64,000 nt of DNA from VXYL01 sp963422285 (GCA_963422285.2 OY729419.2:496001-560000); one strand, 5' to 3'. Shown: positions 1 to 8,983, numbered from the stretch's first letter. Translations and numbers: made by a program. Notes: generated from the letters alone by a model not told the origin.

Positions 1-165
1 CGCGCCCAGCGCCTCGGCCATCGCGGCGAATCGACCGTACCCGGTCCCCAGCCTCCCGTCCCGAACCATGCCCGACTCCTCGCTGAAAATCCCGACCTGG
101 AAGAGGCTATACCATACCACGGTGCGCAGTGTTTTTCGCAGCACATTCGCGTCCGTTTTTCGCAT
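1..165 (-). CDS. Partial protein of unknown function (N-terminal 55 residues)
   Basis: An open frame starts with ATG at 165 and runs leftward past the window edge without a stop, so only the first 55 codons are visible. The visible protein begins MRKTDANVLRKTLRTVVWYS and continues with a Trp-Tyr-rich hydrophobic patch and a segment reading ESGMVRDGRLGTGYGRF. I do not recognise the family. The start is the first ATG; there is AGAGG close upstream but its spacing is poor. It is divergent from the broken barrel gene that follows. It could be a chance frame, but the amino-acid composition looks coding. Confidence 0.4.
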   Translation of the reverse strand, partial: MRKTDANVLRKTLRTVVWYSLFQVGIFSEESGMVRDGRLGTGYGRFAAMAEALGA

Positions 166-186
166 GCCTCTAGTCTCGCGGCGTCG

Positions 187-487
187 TTGTCGCGCGCTGG
201 GGCGCAGCGGACTTCGGCGGCATGGCGGCAAGGCGGGCGCGATCCGTGGGCGCTGGACGGGCGGCTGGAATACGGCGTGGCGCTGCCTTGCGCGGCCGGC
301 GTGCTGACGCCGTTCAGCGAACTGCGACTGGCCGGGGAATCGATGCTGCGCCAGCGCTGGGCCTGCGCCTGGACCGCAGCGTCGGCGAGCGCTCGCTGCT
401 GGGCGTGGAGCTCGGCGCGGCGCGCCTGGAACGGCCTCTGGAAGAACTGCCGGGGCGGTGGAATTGACCGTGGAGGCGCGGTTCTGA
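187..487 (+). pseudogene. Remnant of an outer-membrane beta-barrel (autotransporter-like) C-terminus
   Basis: Three reading frames read in turn make a barrel-like C-terminus. Frame 1 gives WALDGRLEYGV then LTPFSELRLAGES (about 260-345). Frame 3 gives LGLRLDRSVGERSLLGVELG (about 358-417). Frame 2 ends in AVELTVEARF and a TGA at 485-487. Alternating hydrophobic and polar residues and a terminal Phe are typical of the last strands of outer-membrane barrels. At least two frameshifts separate the pieces and no intact start is present, so this is a decayed 3' end. The exact family is inferred from the pattern only. Confidence 0.5.
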
Positions 488-809
488 GGCGGTAGGGCCT
501 ATCCGAGCGAGGGAAGGGCTTGGCGGCCAAAATATAGTTTGGGAGCGTTTTCTATCGACGGCATTCCTTTCCCCATCGGGGGGGGGGGGGGGGGGGTCTC
601 AGACGGAAAGGTCCAGCGAGCCAAGAGCCACGCTGGGCTGGTGACGACCGAGCAGCCTTGGAAATAGGATCGGCGATCAGCCAAGGCGACTTGGGCGTGT
701 ACAGGCCATGGCGAGTCGCTTTGTCGTTTGGCTGAGCAGGTTGTTCGGAGCATAGGAACGGGTACCCGAACCGAGTCGTCACACCGACCAGCACCCGGCC
801 GCCTGCCGC
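488..809. other. Non-coding stretch holding a G homopolymer
   Basis: No convincing gene is seen on either strand between the broken barrel gene and the lipase-type hydrolase. The frames that stay open across it have irregular composition and include a run of prolines that is just the translated G tract. The stretch holds the 19-G run described separately. Confidence 0.5.
578..596. repeat. Homopolymer of 19 G residues
   Basis: Nineteen consecutive G residues follow CCCCATC. Runs of this length are prone to slippage and, in bacteria, often mark phase-variable switches in or before surface-protein genes. Here no intact gene is obviously controlled, since the barrel remnant upstream is already broken and the downstream gene runs the other way. 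It may also mark an assembly uncertainty. Confidence 0.9.
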
Positions 810-1850
810 CTACCGAGTGCCGCCCCGACAGAAATCCGCGATGCTGCGCGCCGTCTCGCGGCTGATCTCCGGGCAGGCGACGGCGAAGATCTCCGTGGCG
901 TGGATGGTGCCCATCACCTGCCGGCAGGTGGCTGCAACCCCGGCGCGAAGCAGCAGGCGGTAGAAGTTCACGCTTTCGTCCCGCAGCGGGTCGCATTCGT
1001 TGACGCTGACCACCACCGGCGGCAGTCCGCGCACGTCGTCTTCGGTGGCGAAGCCCGGCCACGCCAGGGGATTGCGGCGTTCGAGTTCGTCGATGCCGTA
1101 GGCCAGGGCACCGCGGTTGTTGTGCAGGTTCAGCAGCAGGCCGTTGTTCTCCGTGGACGACGGGTTCTCCGGCAGCGGCCAGATGCCGGCGATGTACGGG
1201 CACAGGGCGTAGAGTCCCTGAATCAAGCCGATGTCGCCGTCCCGCAGCAGCCGCAGACCGGTGGCGAGCGTGAGATTGCCGCCGCCGCTTTCGCCGGCGA
1301 CGACGATCCTGTCCGGGTCGATGGCGAGCCGGGCAGCTTCGGCGGCCAGCCACTTGACGCCGGCGACGCAGTCGTTGAGCCCGCCGGGATACGGCACCAC
1401 TTCCGGCGCCGACGACTGCACCAGGGCGTTGCGGAAGTCCACCATGGCCACCGCCACGCCGCAGGCGGCGATGATGCGGCCCCAGGCACGGTACATGCCG
1501 TCGAAGCAGGACATGGACTGCATGCCGCCGCCGTGGATGTAGTAGACGCAAGGCAGCACGTCGTCGTTGTCGGCGCGGATGAACTGCACCTTGATGGTGT
1601 TGCCGTCGGGTTCCGAAACGAACGTCAGCGTCTCGGTGCGCAGCCCCGCCGACGAGGCCACTTCCTCGGTATCGCACAGCGCCATGAACCCCTGCATGCC
1701 CTTGGCGGCGGCCACCGCCTCCGACGAGGTCGCCTCGGCCAGCAGCTGCTCGCGGCTGTCGGCGTCGCCGGGGTTCGCCATCTCCGGCATGACGGCGAAG
1801 GTGGCTTTGATGCGCGGATCGATGCGCGGGTCTTCGGATAGTTTCGACAT
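810..1850 (-). CDS. Alpha/beta hydrolase of the hormone-sensitive lipase type
   Basis: The 346-residue protein has the oxyanion-hole motif HGGG (106-109), the nucleophile elbow GESGG with Ser188, and catalytic Asp287 (NECDPLRDE) and His317 (GTIHATE). This set and order define the HSL / Abhydrolase_3 esterases. There is no signal peptide, so it is likely a cytoplasmic carboxylesterase acting on acyl or acetyl esters. The substrate cannot be told from sequence. It starts at ATG 1850 and lies 49 bp after ilvC on the same strand, but nothing ties it to branched-chain synthesis, and it could simply be read through from the ilv operon. Confidence 0.88.
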   Translation of the reverse strand: MSKLSEDPRIDPRIKATFAVMPEMANPGDADSREQLLAEATSSEAVAAAKGMQGFMALCDTEEVASSAGLRTETLTFVSEPDGNTIKVQFIRADNDDVLPCVYYIHGGGMQSMSCFDGMYRAWGRIIAACGVAVAMVDFRNALVQSSAPEVVPYPGGLNDCVAGVKWLAAEAARLAIDPDRIVVAGESGGGNLTLATGLRLLRDGDIGLIQGLYALCPYIAGIWPLPENPSSTENNGLLLNLHNNRGALAYGIDELERRNPLAWPGFATEDDVRGLPPVVVSVNECDPLRDESVNFYRLLLRAGVAATCRQVMGTIHATEIFAVACPEISRETARSIADFCRGGTR

Positions 1851-1899
1851 GGCTCTCTCCTTTCTCGACTCTGCTCTTGCCGATTGCTCGGCTTTCGCC

Positions 1900-2916
1900 T
1901 TAATTCTTCGTTTTGTCCACCAGCTTGCTGGCTTCGATCCACGGCATCATGGCGCGCAGCTTAGCGCCTACCTCCTCGATCGGGTGCCCTTGACTGATGC
2001 GGCGGATGGCCTTGATGGTGGGCGCCCCGGCTTGATTCTCGGTGACGAACTCCCGGGCGAAGACGCCGGATTGAATCTCGTCCAGAATGCGCCGCATCTC
2101 GGCTTTCGTTTCGTCGGTGACGATGCGCGCCCCCCGGGTCAGGCCGCCGTACTCCGCGGTATTGGACACCGTGTACCACATGTTGCTGATGCCGCCCTCG
2201 TAGAAGAAGTCGACGATCAGCTTCAGTTCGTGCAGGCACTCGAAGTACGCCATCTCCGGCGCGTAGCCGGCTTCCACCAAGGTCTCGAAGCCGGCGGTCA
2301 CCAGCGCTGCGGCACCGCCGCAGAGCACCGTCTGCTCGCCGAACAGGTCCGTTTCCGTTTCCTCTCGGAAGGAAGTCTCAATAATGCCGGCGCGGCCAGC
2401 GCCGTTCGCCACGGCGTAGGACAGGGCGATGTTCTTGGCTTGGCCGGAAGCGTCGCGGCCGATGGCGATCAGCGACGGCACACCGCCGCCTTCGACGTAG
2501 GTGGAGCGTACCGTGTGGCCTGGCCCCTTGGGGGCGATCATCACCACATCGAGGTCGACCCGGGGTTCGATCAGTTGGAAGTGGATGTTGAAGCCGTGGG
2601 CGAAGGCGATGGCCGCTTCCGTTTTCAGATTCGGCTCGATCTCGTCGGCGTAGATGCGCTGCTGATGCTCGTCGGGAGCGAGCAGCATGACCAGATCCGC
2701 GCCCTGTACGGCTTCGGCCACGGGTGCCACCGCGAAGCCCGCGTTCTCGGCCTTGGGCCAGGAGCCCGAGCCTTGCCGCAGCCCGACCGTGACGGCAACG
2801 CCCGAGTCGCGCAGGTTGTTGGCGTGGGCGTGGCCTTGGGAGCCATAGCCGATCACCGTCACCTTCCGCTTCTGGATAATCGACAGATCCGCATCCTTGT
2901 CGTAGTACACCTGCAT
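1900..2916 (-). CDS. ilvC: Ketol-acid reductoisomerase (NADP+)
   Basis: Converts acetolactate and acetohydroxybutyrate to the dihydroxy acids in valine, leucine and isoleucine synthesis. At 338 residues it is the short class I form. The Rossmann dinucleotide site GYGSQGHA is at residues 23-30, and the two-metal active site is recognisable from the EETETDLFGEQ segment and from the later Glu-rich helical knotted domain (HELKLIVDFFYEGG). It starts at ATG 2916, 28 bp after ilvN, and forms the last gene of an ilvB-ilvN-ilvC operon read leftward. Confidence 0.97.
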   Translation of the reverse strand: MQVYYDKDADLSIIQKRKVTVIGYGSQGHAHANNLRDSGVAVTVGLRQGSGSWPKAENAGFAVAPVAEAVQGADLVMLLAPDEHQQRIYADEIEPNLKTEAAIAFAHGFNIHFQLIEPRVDLDVVMIAPKGPGHTVRSTYVEGGGVPSLIAIGRDASGQAKNIALSYAVANGAGRAGIIETSFREETETDLFGEQTVLCGGAAALVTAGFETLVEAGYAPEMAYFECLHELKLIVDFFYEGGISNMWYTVSNTAEYGGLTRGARIVTDETKAEMRRILDEIQSGVFAREFVTENQAGAPTIKAIRRISQGHPIEEVGAKLRAMMPWIEASKLVDKTKN

Positions 2917-2944
2917 GTTGTTCCCCTTGCTGCTTGCCGAACGC

Positions 2945-3436
2945 CTAAAGGCTCAGTATCTTGTCGCCGCGGCCAACTCCCGAAACACCCGAGCGGACCA
3001 CTTCGAGAACCGTCGCGCCAGCGAGAGCGCGAAGGAAGGCGTCGAGCTTTTCCGACGGGCCGGTGAGCTGCACCGTGTAGGAATGGCCGGTGACGTCGAC
3101 GATCTGGCCGCGGAAAATATCGCACGAGCGCTTGATTTCCTCGCGCATGTCGCCGGCGGCGCGCACCTTCACCAGCATCAGCTCGCGTTCGATGTGTTCG
3201 CCGTCGGTAAGGTCCACCACCTTCACCACTTCGATCAAGCGATTCAGATGCTTGGTGATCTGCTCGATCTTGCTGGCATCGCTGCTGGTGGAGAGCGTCA
3301 CGCGAGAAAGCGTCTCGTCCTCCGTGGGCGCGACGGTGAGTGTCTCGATGTTGTAGTTCCGCTGCGCGAACAGGCCCACCACGCGGGACAAGGCCCCAGC
3401 CTCGTTTTCCAGCAGAATGGCCAGCAGCCGGCGCAT
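2945..3436 (-). CDS. ilvN: Acetolactate synthase small (regulatory) subunit
   Basis: The 163-residue regulatory subunit binds valine and activates the catalytic subunit. The N-terminal ACT domain begins MRRLLAILLENEAGALSRV, followed by the NIETLTVAPTED segment common to IlvH-type subunits, and a C-terminal ALS_ss_C-like domain. The ATG at 3436 lies directly against the ilvB stop (TAG then ATG), so the two are very likely translationally coupled. The length equals that of the E. coli IlvH type, so ilvH would be an equally fitting symbol. Confidence 0.96.
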   Translation of the reverse strand: MRRLLAILLENEAGALSRVVGLFAQRNYNIETLTVAPTEDETLSRVTLSTSSDASKIEQITKHLNRLIEVVKVVDLTDGEHIERELMLVKVRAAGDMREEIKRSCDIFRGQIVDVTGHSYTVQLTGPSEKLDAFLRALAGATVLEVVRSGVSGVGRGDKILSL

Positions 3437-5215
3437 CTACACGTCCTCCCGCAAGTCGTCCCGGCCTTCCTGTCGTTCGAGCACCATATCCTTCATGGCG
3501 CCGCCTTTGACGGCCATGGGATAGACGTGCTCGTCCGGGTCGACGTGGGCGTCGACGAACACCAGGGCGTCCCGATGCCTGGGGCCGAAAACCTCGGCCA
3601 TGACCGCGTCGAGTTCGGCGAGATCATCCACCCGGTACGCCACGTGGCCGAATGATTCGCATAGCGCTTTGAAGTCCGGCAGCGCATCTCGATAGGTGCT
3701 GTGGGAGTGGCGGCCGCCGTACTGCATGTCCTGCCACTGCTTGACCATGCCCAGCGCCTGGTTGTTCAGATTGACGATCTTGATGGGCAGCGCGTACTGC
3801 ATGCAGGTGGACAGCTCCTGCATGTTCATCATGAAGCTGCCCTCGCCAGTGATGCACGCCACCGTCGCGTCTGGATGGGCGAACTGCACCCCCATCGCCG
3901 CCGGCAGGCCGAAGCCCATGGTGCCGAGACCACCGCTGTTGATCCAGCGTCGGGGTACATCGAAGCGGTAGTACTGGGCGGCGAACATCTGATGCTGGCC
4001 GACATCGCTGGTCACGAACGCATCGCCGCCACTGGCTCGGTAGACCGCCTGCACCACCTGCTGGGGCAGCAGCGCGCCTCCGACGCCGGTGCGGTGGCGC
4101 TGGTCGTGGTCCAAGCCGTGCTCGGCCCGCCAGCGGTGGATGCGCTGCCACCACGCCGCCAACGCATCCTGGTCGATCCGATCCGGATCCCTGGCCAATT
4201 CTTCCTCGAGAATGCGTTGCAGCTCGCCGAGGGTGGAAGCCACCTCGCCGACGATGGGAATGTCAGCCGGAATGATCTTGGAGATGGACGCCGGATCGAT
4301 ATCCAGGTGGACGATGTTGGCGCCGGGAGCGAACTTCGCTGGGCTGTTGGTGACCCGATCGTCGAAGCGGGCGCCAACGGCGAAGATGAGATCGGCGTGG
4401 TGCATGGCCATGTTCGCCTCGAAGGTGCCATGCATGCCAAGCATGCCAAGAAACTGCTCGTCGCTGCCGGGAAAGCCTCCTAAGCCCATCAGCGTATTGG
4501 TGACCGGGTAGCCCAGCCTGCGGGCGACGGCAGCGAGCGCCTGGGCGGCCTCGCCCTGGACGACGCCGCCGCCAGTGTAGATCACCGGGCGTTTCGCATC
4601 GAACAGCGCCGCCACGGCCTTGCGGATCTGGCCGCCGTGTCCGCGACCGGCCGGCGAGTAGGAGCGCAGCGAGACCGTGTCCGGATAGGCGTAGTCGAAG
4701 CGCTCGCTGGGGTCCGTGGTGTCCTTGGGCACATCGATCACCACCGGCCCCGGACGTCCGGAGCGAGCGATGTAGAACGCCTCCTTGACGATGCGCGGAA
4801 TGTCGGCGGCGCTCTTGACCAGGTAGCTGTGCTTCACTACCGGGCGCGATACGCCCACCATGTCGGTTTCCTGGAAGGCGTCGGTACCGATGAACTCGTT
4901 CGGTACCTGGCCTGAAATCACCACGATGGGAACGGAATCCATGTAGGCGGTGGCGATGCCGGTGACGGCATTGGTGGCACCCGGGCCGGAGGTCACCAGC
5001 ACCACCCCCGGCATGCCCGTGGAACGGGCGTAGCCATCGGCCATATGCGTCGCCGCCTGCTCGTGGCGGACGAGGATGTGCTCGACACGCTGCTGCTTGA
5101 AGATGGCATCGTAGATGTGCAGCACAGCGCCGCCGGGATAGCCGAACACGTAGCGGACGCCTTCGTCTTGCAGCGCCCGGATGAGCATCTCGCCACCGGA
5201 CAGGCGTTCGGTCAT
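3437..5215 (-). CDS. ilvB: Acetolactate synthase large (catalytic) subunit
   Basis: A thiamine-diphosphate enzyme of 592 residues condensing pyruvate with pyruvate or 2-oxobutyrate. Visible parts are the N-terminal TPP domain with the catalytic Glu in RHEQAATHMADGYAR, a central FAD/nucleotide-type domain, and the C-terminal TPP-binding motif (TGEGSFMMN ... NLNNQALGMVKQWQD). The metal-site motif is GEG rather than GDG, a variant also found in other gammaproteobacterial IlvI proteins. First gene of ilvB-ilvN-ilvC. The start ATG at 5215 is 24-36 nt downstream of a promoter-like box. Confidence 0.97.
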   Translation of the reverse strand: MTERLSGGEMLIRALQDEGVRYVFGYPGGAVLHIYDAIFKQQRVEHILVRHEQAATHMADGYARSTGMPGVVLVTSGPGATNAVTGIATAYMDSVPIVVISGQVPNEFIGTDAFQETDMVGVSRPVVKHSYLVKSAADIPRIVKEAFYIARSGRPGPVVIDVPKDTTDPSERFDYAYPDTVSLRSYSPAGRGHGGQIRKAVAALFDAKRPVIYTGGGVVQGEAAQALAAVARRLGYPVTNTLMGLGGFPGSDEQFLGMLGMHGTFEANMAMHHADLIFAVGARFDDRVTNSPAKFAPGANIVHLDIDPASISKIIPADIPIVGEVASTLGELQRILEEELARDPDRIDQDALAAWWQRIHRWRAEHGLDHDQRHRTGVGGALLPQQVVQAVYRASGGDAFVTSDVGQHQMFAAQYYRFDVPRRWINSGGLGTMGFGLPAAMGVQFAHPDATVACITGEGSFMMNMQELSTCMQYALPIKIVNLNNQALGMVKQWQDMQYGGRHSHSTYRDALPDFKALCESFGHVAYRVDDLAELDAVMAEVFGPRHRDALVFVDAHVDPDEHVYPMAVKGGAMKDMVLERQEGRDDLREDV

Positions 5216-5245
5216 GGGCTGGCCGCTCCCCTGGGAAAGCGGCGT

Positions 5246-5251
5246 ATTCTA
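5246..5251 (-). promoter_or_regulatory. Possible -10 box before ilvB
   Basis: Read on the minus strand the hexamer is TAGAAT (5 of 6 to TATAAT), preceded by TGT. It lies 31 bp ahead of the ilvB start. No good -35 box is seen at the usual distance and no leader peptide rich in Val/Leu/Ile codons was found, so any attenuation control is not supported. Confidence 0.3.
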
Positions 5252-5396
5252 ACAGTCCGACGGCCCGCCATCGGCAGTCGCCGAACGGCTGCCCGGTCGG
5301 TTCGGCAACGCCGGCGGCGCAGTCCCGGCAACGAGGCTGCCAAGTCGGTCTTCGGAGTCGATGAGGCCGAGCGTCCGGGCGCAATGCAGCGGCGCT

Positions 5397-6173
5397 CTAC
5401 TGGCGGCCGGGCGCGTTGCGCGTCTCGACCAAAAACGCGGCGACCGCGCCCGCCGCGTTCACAGCGAGGCTTGCGTGGCGCAGCGCCGGTCGAACAGGCC
5501 GCGGACCGCCGTGACCGTGGGAGTCCGACAGTTTGTTGCGAAGGGTGCCGATGCCGTTCACGAGGTTGGTCGCGCTGCCTAGAATCGACTTGATCGATTC
5601 CTCCGCATGCTGCTGCGGCGCGAGATTCAGCTGCGCGGCCTCCTTGCGGTAGAGCTTAGGCAGATCGTCTTTGGCGGCGTAGTCCTCCTGGAGGTCGTCG
5701 AGGATGCGCTTGAGCACTGTTTCCAGCAGCGTTCGGGCAAGGGTGATGGCTCCCTCGGGGTCGGTCGCGCGCCGGTCAAGCGCTTTCGACCAGACGGCGA
5801 AGACGCCCTCGGCGTCGAAGGACTCGAGGACGTCGGAAACCACACTATCGCTGGGCGCTCGGTCCAACCCCTCGAGACGGTCCATCAGTGGGTTGAAGGC
5901 ATTAGAGATGATCCGACGGCGCTCCGCGTAGGTGCTCGCCTCCTCCTTAATATAGGGCCAGAATGCCGAGAGATTCCGGTGGTCACGCACGAAGGATGGC
6001 AGCAGCGGCTTTGTCTCGGGATCGTCCATGAACGCCCGGCGCAGTTCCTCATAGCGCAGATTCTCATTGCGATCATCTATAAGCGCCCTGCCTGTTGCGA
6101 CAGCAATCAAGACGCCTTCCAGCATTCTGGCCCGTTCGAGGGTCGAATCGGGCAGTTCTTCTTCGTCGACCAT
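5397..6173 (-). CDS. Abi_C domain protein (abortive infection type)
   Basis: A 258-residue protein. The C-terminal half (about 125-255) matches the Abortive infection C-terminus domain: ALDRRATDPEGAITLARTLLET, then DDLPKLYRKEAAQLNLAPQQH, then GIGTLRNKLSDSHG and an AVNAAGAVAAFLVET helix. The RNKLSDSH stretch fits the R-x(4-6)-H signature of HEPN ribonucleases, which suggests RNA cleavage during phage infection; this is inference from the family. The N-terminal half is helical with no recognised domain. It stands alone between ilvB and rluD, with no partner gene, typical of an inserted defence gene. Confidence 0.8.
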   Translation of the reverse strand: MVDEEELPDSTLERARMLEGVLIAVATGRALIDDRNENLRYEELRRAFMDDPETKPLLPSFVRDHRNLSAFWPYIKEEASTYAERRRIISNAFNPLMDRLEGLDRAPSDSVVSDVLESFDAEGVFAVWSKALDRRATDPEGAITLARTLLETVLKRILDDLQEDYAAKDDLPKLYRKEAAQLNLAPQQHAEESIKSILGSATNLVNGIGTLRNKLSDSHGHGGPRPVRPALRHASLAVNAAGAVAAFLVETRNAPGRQ

Positions 6174-6306
6174 CCACAGGCAGTCCCTGGAAAAAACACT
6201 GTACTCTAGCAGCGATCGTCGCTGGCTTTGCGGTAGCTGCCATCGCCGAAGGGCGACTACGAGATGCTCGGAGCCACCGGTATTCGATCCGCCACGATGT
6301 GGCGAA

Positions 6307-7329
6307 TCAGGGGTCGGTTGCGGATCGATAGGGAACCTGGGTTCCCTCCAAGGCTTGCAGCAGACGCTTCATATCGCCGGGAAGCGCAGCCTTGAAGGCC
6401 ATGCGCTCGCCGGTGGCCGGGTGCGCGAACGCCAGCCGAGCGGCGTGCAGCGCCTGGCGCGGAAAACCGCGCACCGTCGCCGCGGCAGCCTCGGACGCCT
6501 CTGGCGGCACGATGCCCCGGGCCCCGTAGCGCCGATCCCCCACCAGCGGATGGCCGACGGCGGCGAGATGCACCCGCAGCTGGTGGGTGCGTCCGGTTTC
6601 CAACAGCGCCTCGACCAAGGTATGGACGGCGTAGCGTCGCCGCACCGAAACGTAGGTGACGGCGGGCCGGCCGTCGGTGCGCACGGTCTGCCGCAGGCGA
6701 TTGCGAGGGTCGCGCCCGATGGCAAGGTCGATGCGTCGATCGGCGATCAGGCGGCCTTCCGTCACGGCGAGATAGCGGCGCTCGATACGACGCGCACTCA
6801 TGGCCTCGCGCAGCGCCAGCAGGCTCGCCTCGTCGGCGGCGATCGCCAGCAGACCGCTGGTATCCTTGTCCAGGCGGTGAATCAGGCCGGCGCGAGGCAA
6901 GGCGGCAAGAGAGGATCGGTGGTGCAGCAGGCCGTTGATCAGGGTGCCGCGGGCATTGCCAGCACCGGGATGGACTACCAGCCCCGGCGGCTTGTCGACG
7001 ACGAGCACGCTGTCGTCCTCGTAGACGATGCACAAGTCCAGTTTCTCGGCGGCGCTCCAGTCGAATCGCGGCGCCCTCGCCACTCGCGCCTGCATCCGCT
7101 CGCCACCGGCCACCGCGGCCTTCGGCTTCGCCACGCGGCCGTCGAGCGTTACCAAGCCGGTCCGGATCCAACGCGCCAGTTCCGAACGCGATACCGCTGG
7201 CTGCCCCGTCTGCATGGCCAGCAGCTTGGCCGCCGCTCGATCGAAGCGATCGCCACGGAACTCCGCCGGCACCACGGCGTCCAATTCGACGGTTGTCGGC
7301 TGATCGTCCGCTGTGCAAATGCCCGTCAT
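6307..7329 (-). CDS. rluD: 23S rRNA pseudouridine synthase (RluD type)
   Basis: Makes pseudouridines in helix 69 of 23S rRNA (positions 1911/1915/1917 in E. coli). An N-terminal S4-like RNA-binding domain (SRSELARWIRTGLVTLDG) is followed by the RluA-type catalytic domain with the signature HRLDKDTSGLL containing the catalytic Asp. I chose ATG 7329 (protein MTGICTADDQ...), giving about 340 residues; ATG 7341 in the same frame is also possible. The gene is divergent from bamD with only 46 bp between starts, the usual rluD/bamD arrangement in gammaproteobacteria. Confidence 0.92.
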   Translation of the reverse strand: MTGICTADDQPTTVELDAVVPAEFRGDRFDRAAAKLLAMQTGQPAVSRSELARWIRTGLVTLDGRVAKPKAAVAGGERMQARVARAPRFDWSAAEKLDLCIVYEDDSVLVVDKPPGLVVHPGAGNARGTLINGLLHHRSSLAALPRAGLIHRLDKDTSGLLAIAADEASLLALREAMSARRIERRYLAVTEGRLIADRRIDLAIGRDPRNRLRQTVRTDGRPAVTYVSVRRRYAVHTLVEALLETGRTHQLRVHLAAVGHPLVGDRRYGARGIVPPEASEAAAATVRGFPRQALHAARLAFAHPATGERMAFKAALPGDMKRLLQALEGTQVPYRSATDP

Positions 7330-7375
7330 CTCCCCTAGCATACGCGCAACCGTCGCCACGAAAGAACGCGCCGCC

Positions 7376-8302
7376 ATGACCATCCGAAACTGCTGCCCCC
7401 CAATCGCCATTGCCACGGCCCTCGTCGCGACGATGACGGGATGCGCGTGGATGCCGTTTATTGGCGGCGAGGACGACGAGGGGGAAGAGAATATGGAAAC
7501 CAGCGAGCAGGTTCTCTACCGTCGCGCCCAGTCCGGCTTGCGCACCGGCAACTACACCGAGAGCATCACTCGCCTGCAACGCCTTGAAGCGCGCTTCCCC
7601 TTCGGGCGCTATGCCGAGCAGGCGCAGCTGGAGCTGATCTACGCCAACCACATGACGCGGGACATCGACGCCGCCCAAGCTGCCGCCAACCGCTTCATCC
7701 GCCTCCATCCCCAGCATCCGAACGTGGACTACGCCTACTACATGAAGGGCCTGACATCGCTGGCCATGGACCGCGGCTCCTTCAGCCGCTTCATGAAGAG
7801 CGACAGCGCCCGGCGCGACGTGTCCCATCTCAAACAGGCGTTCGCTGACTTCAGCGAACTCGTCACTCGCTACCCGCGCAGCGAGTACGCCAAGGATGCC
7901 CGACAGCGCATGATCCATCTGCGCAACGTACTAGCCCAGTCGGAAGTCCACATCGCCACCTACTACTTGGAGCGCGGCGCCTACGTGGCTGCCGCCAACC
8001 GCGCCCGCCATGTGATCGAGAACTACCCGCAAACGCCGGCCGTACCCGACGCCTTGGCGGTGCTGGTGGAAGCCAACTGGAAGCTCGGCCTGGCCGACGC
8101 CGCCAACGACGCGCTGAAGGTGCTGGCGCTCAACTTTCCCGACTACCCCGGTTTCGACGAGGACGGCCAGCTAGTGCTGAAGAACGTCGTCGAACGGCGG
8201 CAACGGTCCTGGCTGAACATCGCCACCTTCGGCCTGCTGAGCCGCCCGGACTCCCCCCCGCCACTTAAGATCTCCAGCGACGACAGCGACGAAACATCGT
8301 AG
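7376..8302 (+). CDS. bamD: Outer membrane assembly lipoprotein BamD
   Basis: BamD is the essential lipoprotein partner of BamA in inserting outer-membrane proteins. The 308-residue protein has a lipoprotein signal (VATMTGC, lipidated Cys near residue 23), an acidic linker, and five TPR-like helical repeats, including the recognisable FPFGRYAEQAQLELIYANH and HPNVDYAYYMKGL segments. It is longer than E. coli BamD (245) because of the acidic linker after the Cys and a C-terminal tail. ATG 7376 is preferred over earlier starts because it puts the signal peptide at the N-terminus. Confidence 0.94.
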   Translation: MTIRNCCPPIAIATALVATMTGCAWMPFIGGEDDEGEENMETSEQVLYRRAQSGLRTGNYTESITRLQRLEARFPFGRYAEQAQLELIYANHMTRDIDAAQAAANRFIRLHPQHPNVDYAYYMKGLTSLAMDRGSFSRFMKSDSARRDVSHLKQAFADFSELVTRYPRSEYAKDARQRMIHLRNVLAQSEVHIATYYLERGAYVAAANRARHVIENYPQTPAVPDALAVLVEANWKLGLADAANDALKVLALNFPDYPGFDEDGQLVLKNVVERRQRSWLNIATFGLLSRPDSPPPLKISSDDSDETS

Positions 8303-8391
8303 ATTTCCTACAGCAAAATCAGCCTGCGCCCATAGCACGGGAAGTGTTTGGCAGTCATGCTTGAGGCCGTACATCGAGAACGGAAACCGCC

Positions 8392-8970
8392 TTGCTCGAG
8401 CCATTCCGCCCGTCCCGCCAGCAGGGACTTACCGTAGCCGAGTTGATGACCGCGCTGGCTATCGCCGCAATGCTGGCCGCGGCGGCGGTGCCAAGCATGT
8501 CCCACTTGGTCGTTCGCCATCAGGCCGACGCCGCCATCGAGCAGATGATGGGCGCGGTGCAGTTCGCTCGCCATCTGGCAGTGGCCCGTCGCGTCACCGC
8601 CACGCTCTGCCCCGGTCGAGGGTCGAGCTGCGGCCGGCGCGATTCCTGGCACGAAGGCGCGATGATCTTTCTCGACGCCAACGCCAACAGCCGCCTCGAT
8701 CCGGACGAGGAAATCGTCCTGCAGCTACCGCCGCTGCCAGCCGGCTATCGCGTGTACTGGCGGTCGTTCCGCAACCGCATATCGCTGTCCATGAAACCCA
8801 CCGGGATCACGGACTGGCAAAACGGCAGCATGCTGGTATGCCCCCCGGACGGAGATACGAAAAACGCCCGCCGACTGATTGTCAACGCCCAGGGCCGTGT
8901 GCGGCTGGGGCGAGACGAGGATGGCGACGGCGTAGTGGAAGACGCCGGCGGGGATCCGGTTTCGTGCTGA
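8392..8970 (+). CDS. Type IV pilus minor pilin, FimT/GspH type
   Basis: Class III signal peptide with cleavage after Gly in RQQG, followed by LTVAELMTALAIAAMLAAAA (Glu at +5), the defining N-terminal helix of type IV pilin-like proteins. The 192-residue length and the later GspH-like beta domain fit FimT/FimU. Two Asp/Asn-rich loops, DANANSRLDPDEE and DEDGDGVVED, look like calcium sites. No in-frame ATG exists near the signal peptide, so a TTG start at 8392 is inferred. It converges on pilX with 13 bp between the stops. Confidence 0.85.
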   Translation: MLEPFRPSRQQGLTVAELMTALAIAAMLAAAAVPSMSHLVVRHQADAAIEQMMGAVQFARHLAVARRVTATLCPGRGSSCGRRDSWHEGAMIFLDANANSRLDPDEEIVLQLPPLPAGYRVYWRSFRNRISLSMKPTGITDWQNGSMLVCPPDGDTKNARRLIVNAQGRVRLGRDEDGDGVVEDAGGDPVSC

Positions 8971-8983
8971 AGCAGCGCAGCCA

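Noticed and set aside
1567..3066. Long plus-strand open frame of about 500 codons
   Set aside because: It is antisense to ilvN, ilvC and the hydrolase; those genes have full family motifs, and the frame is an effect of high GC.
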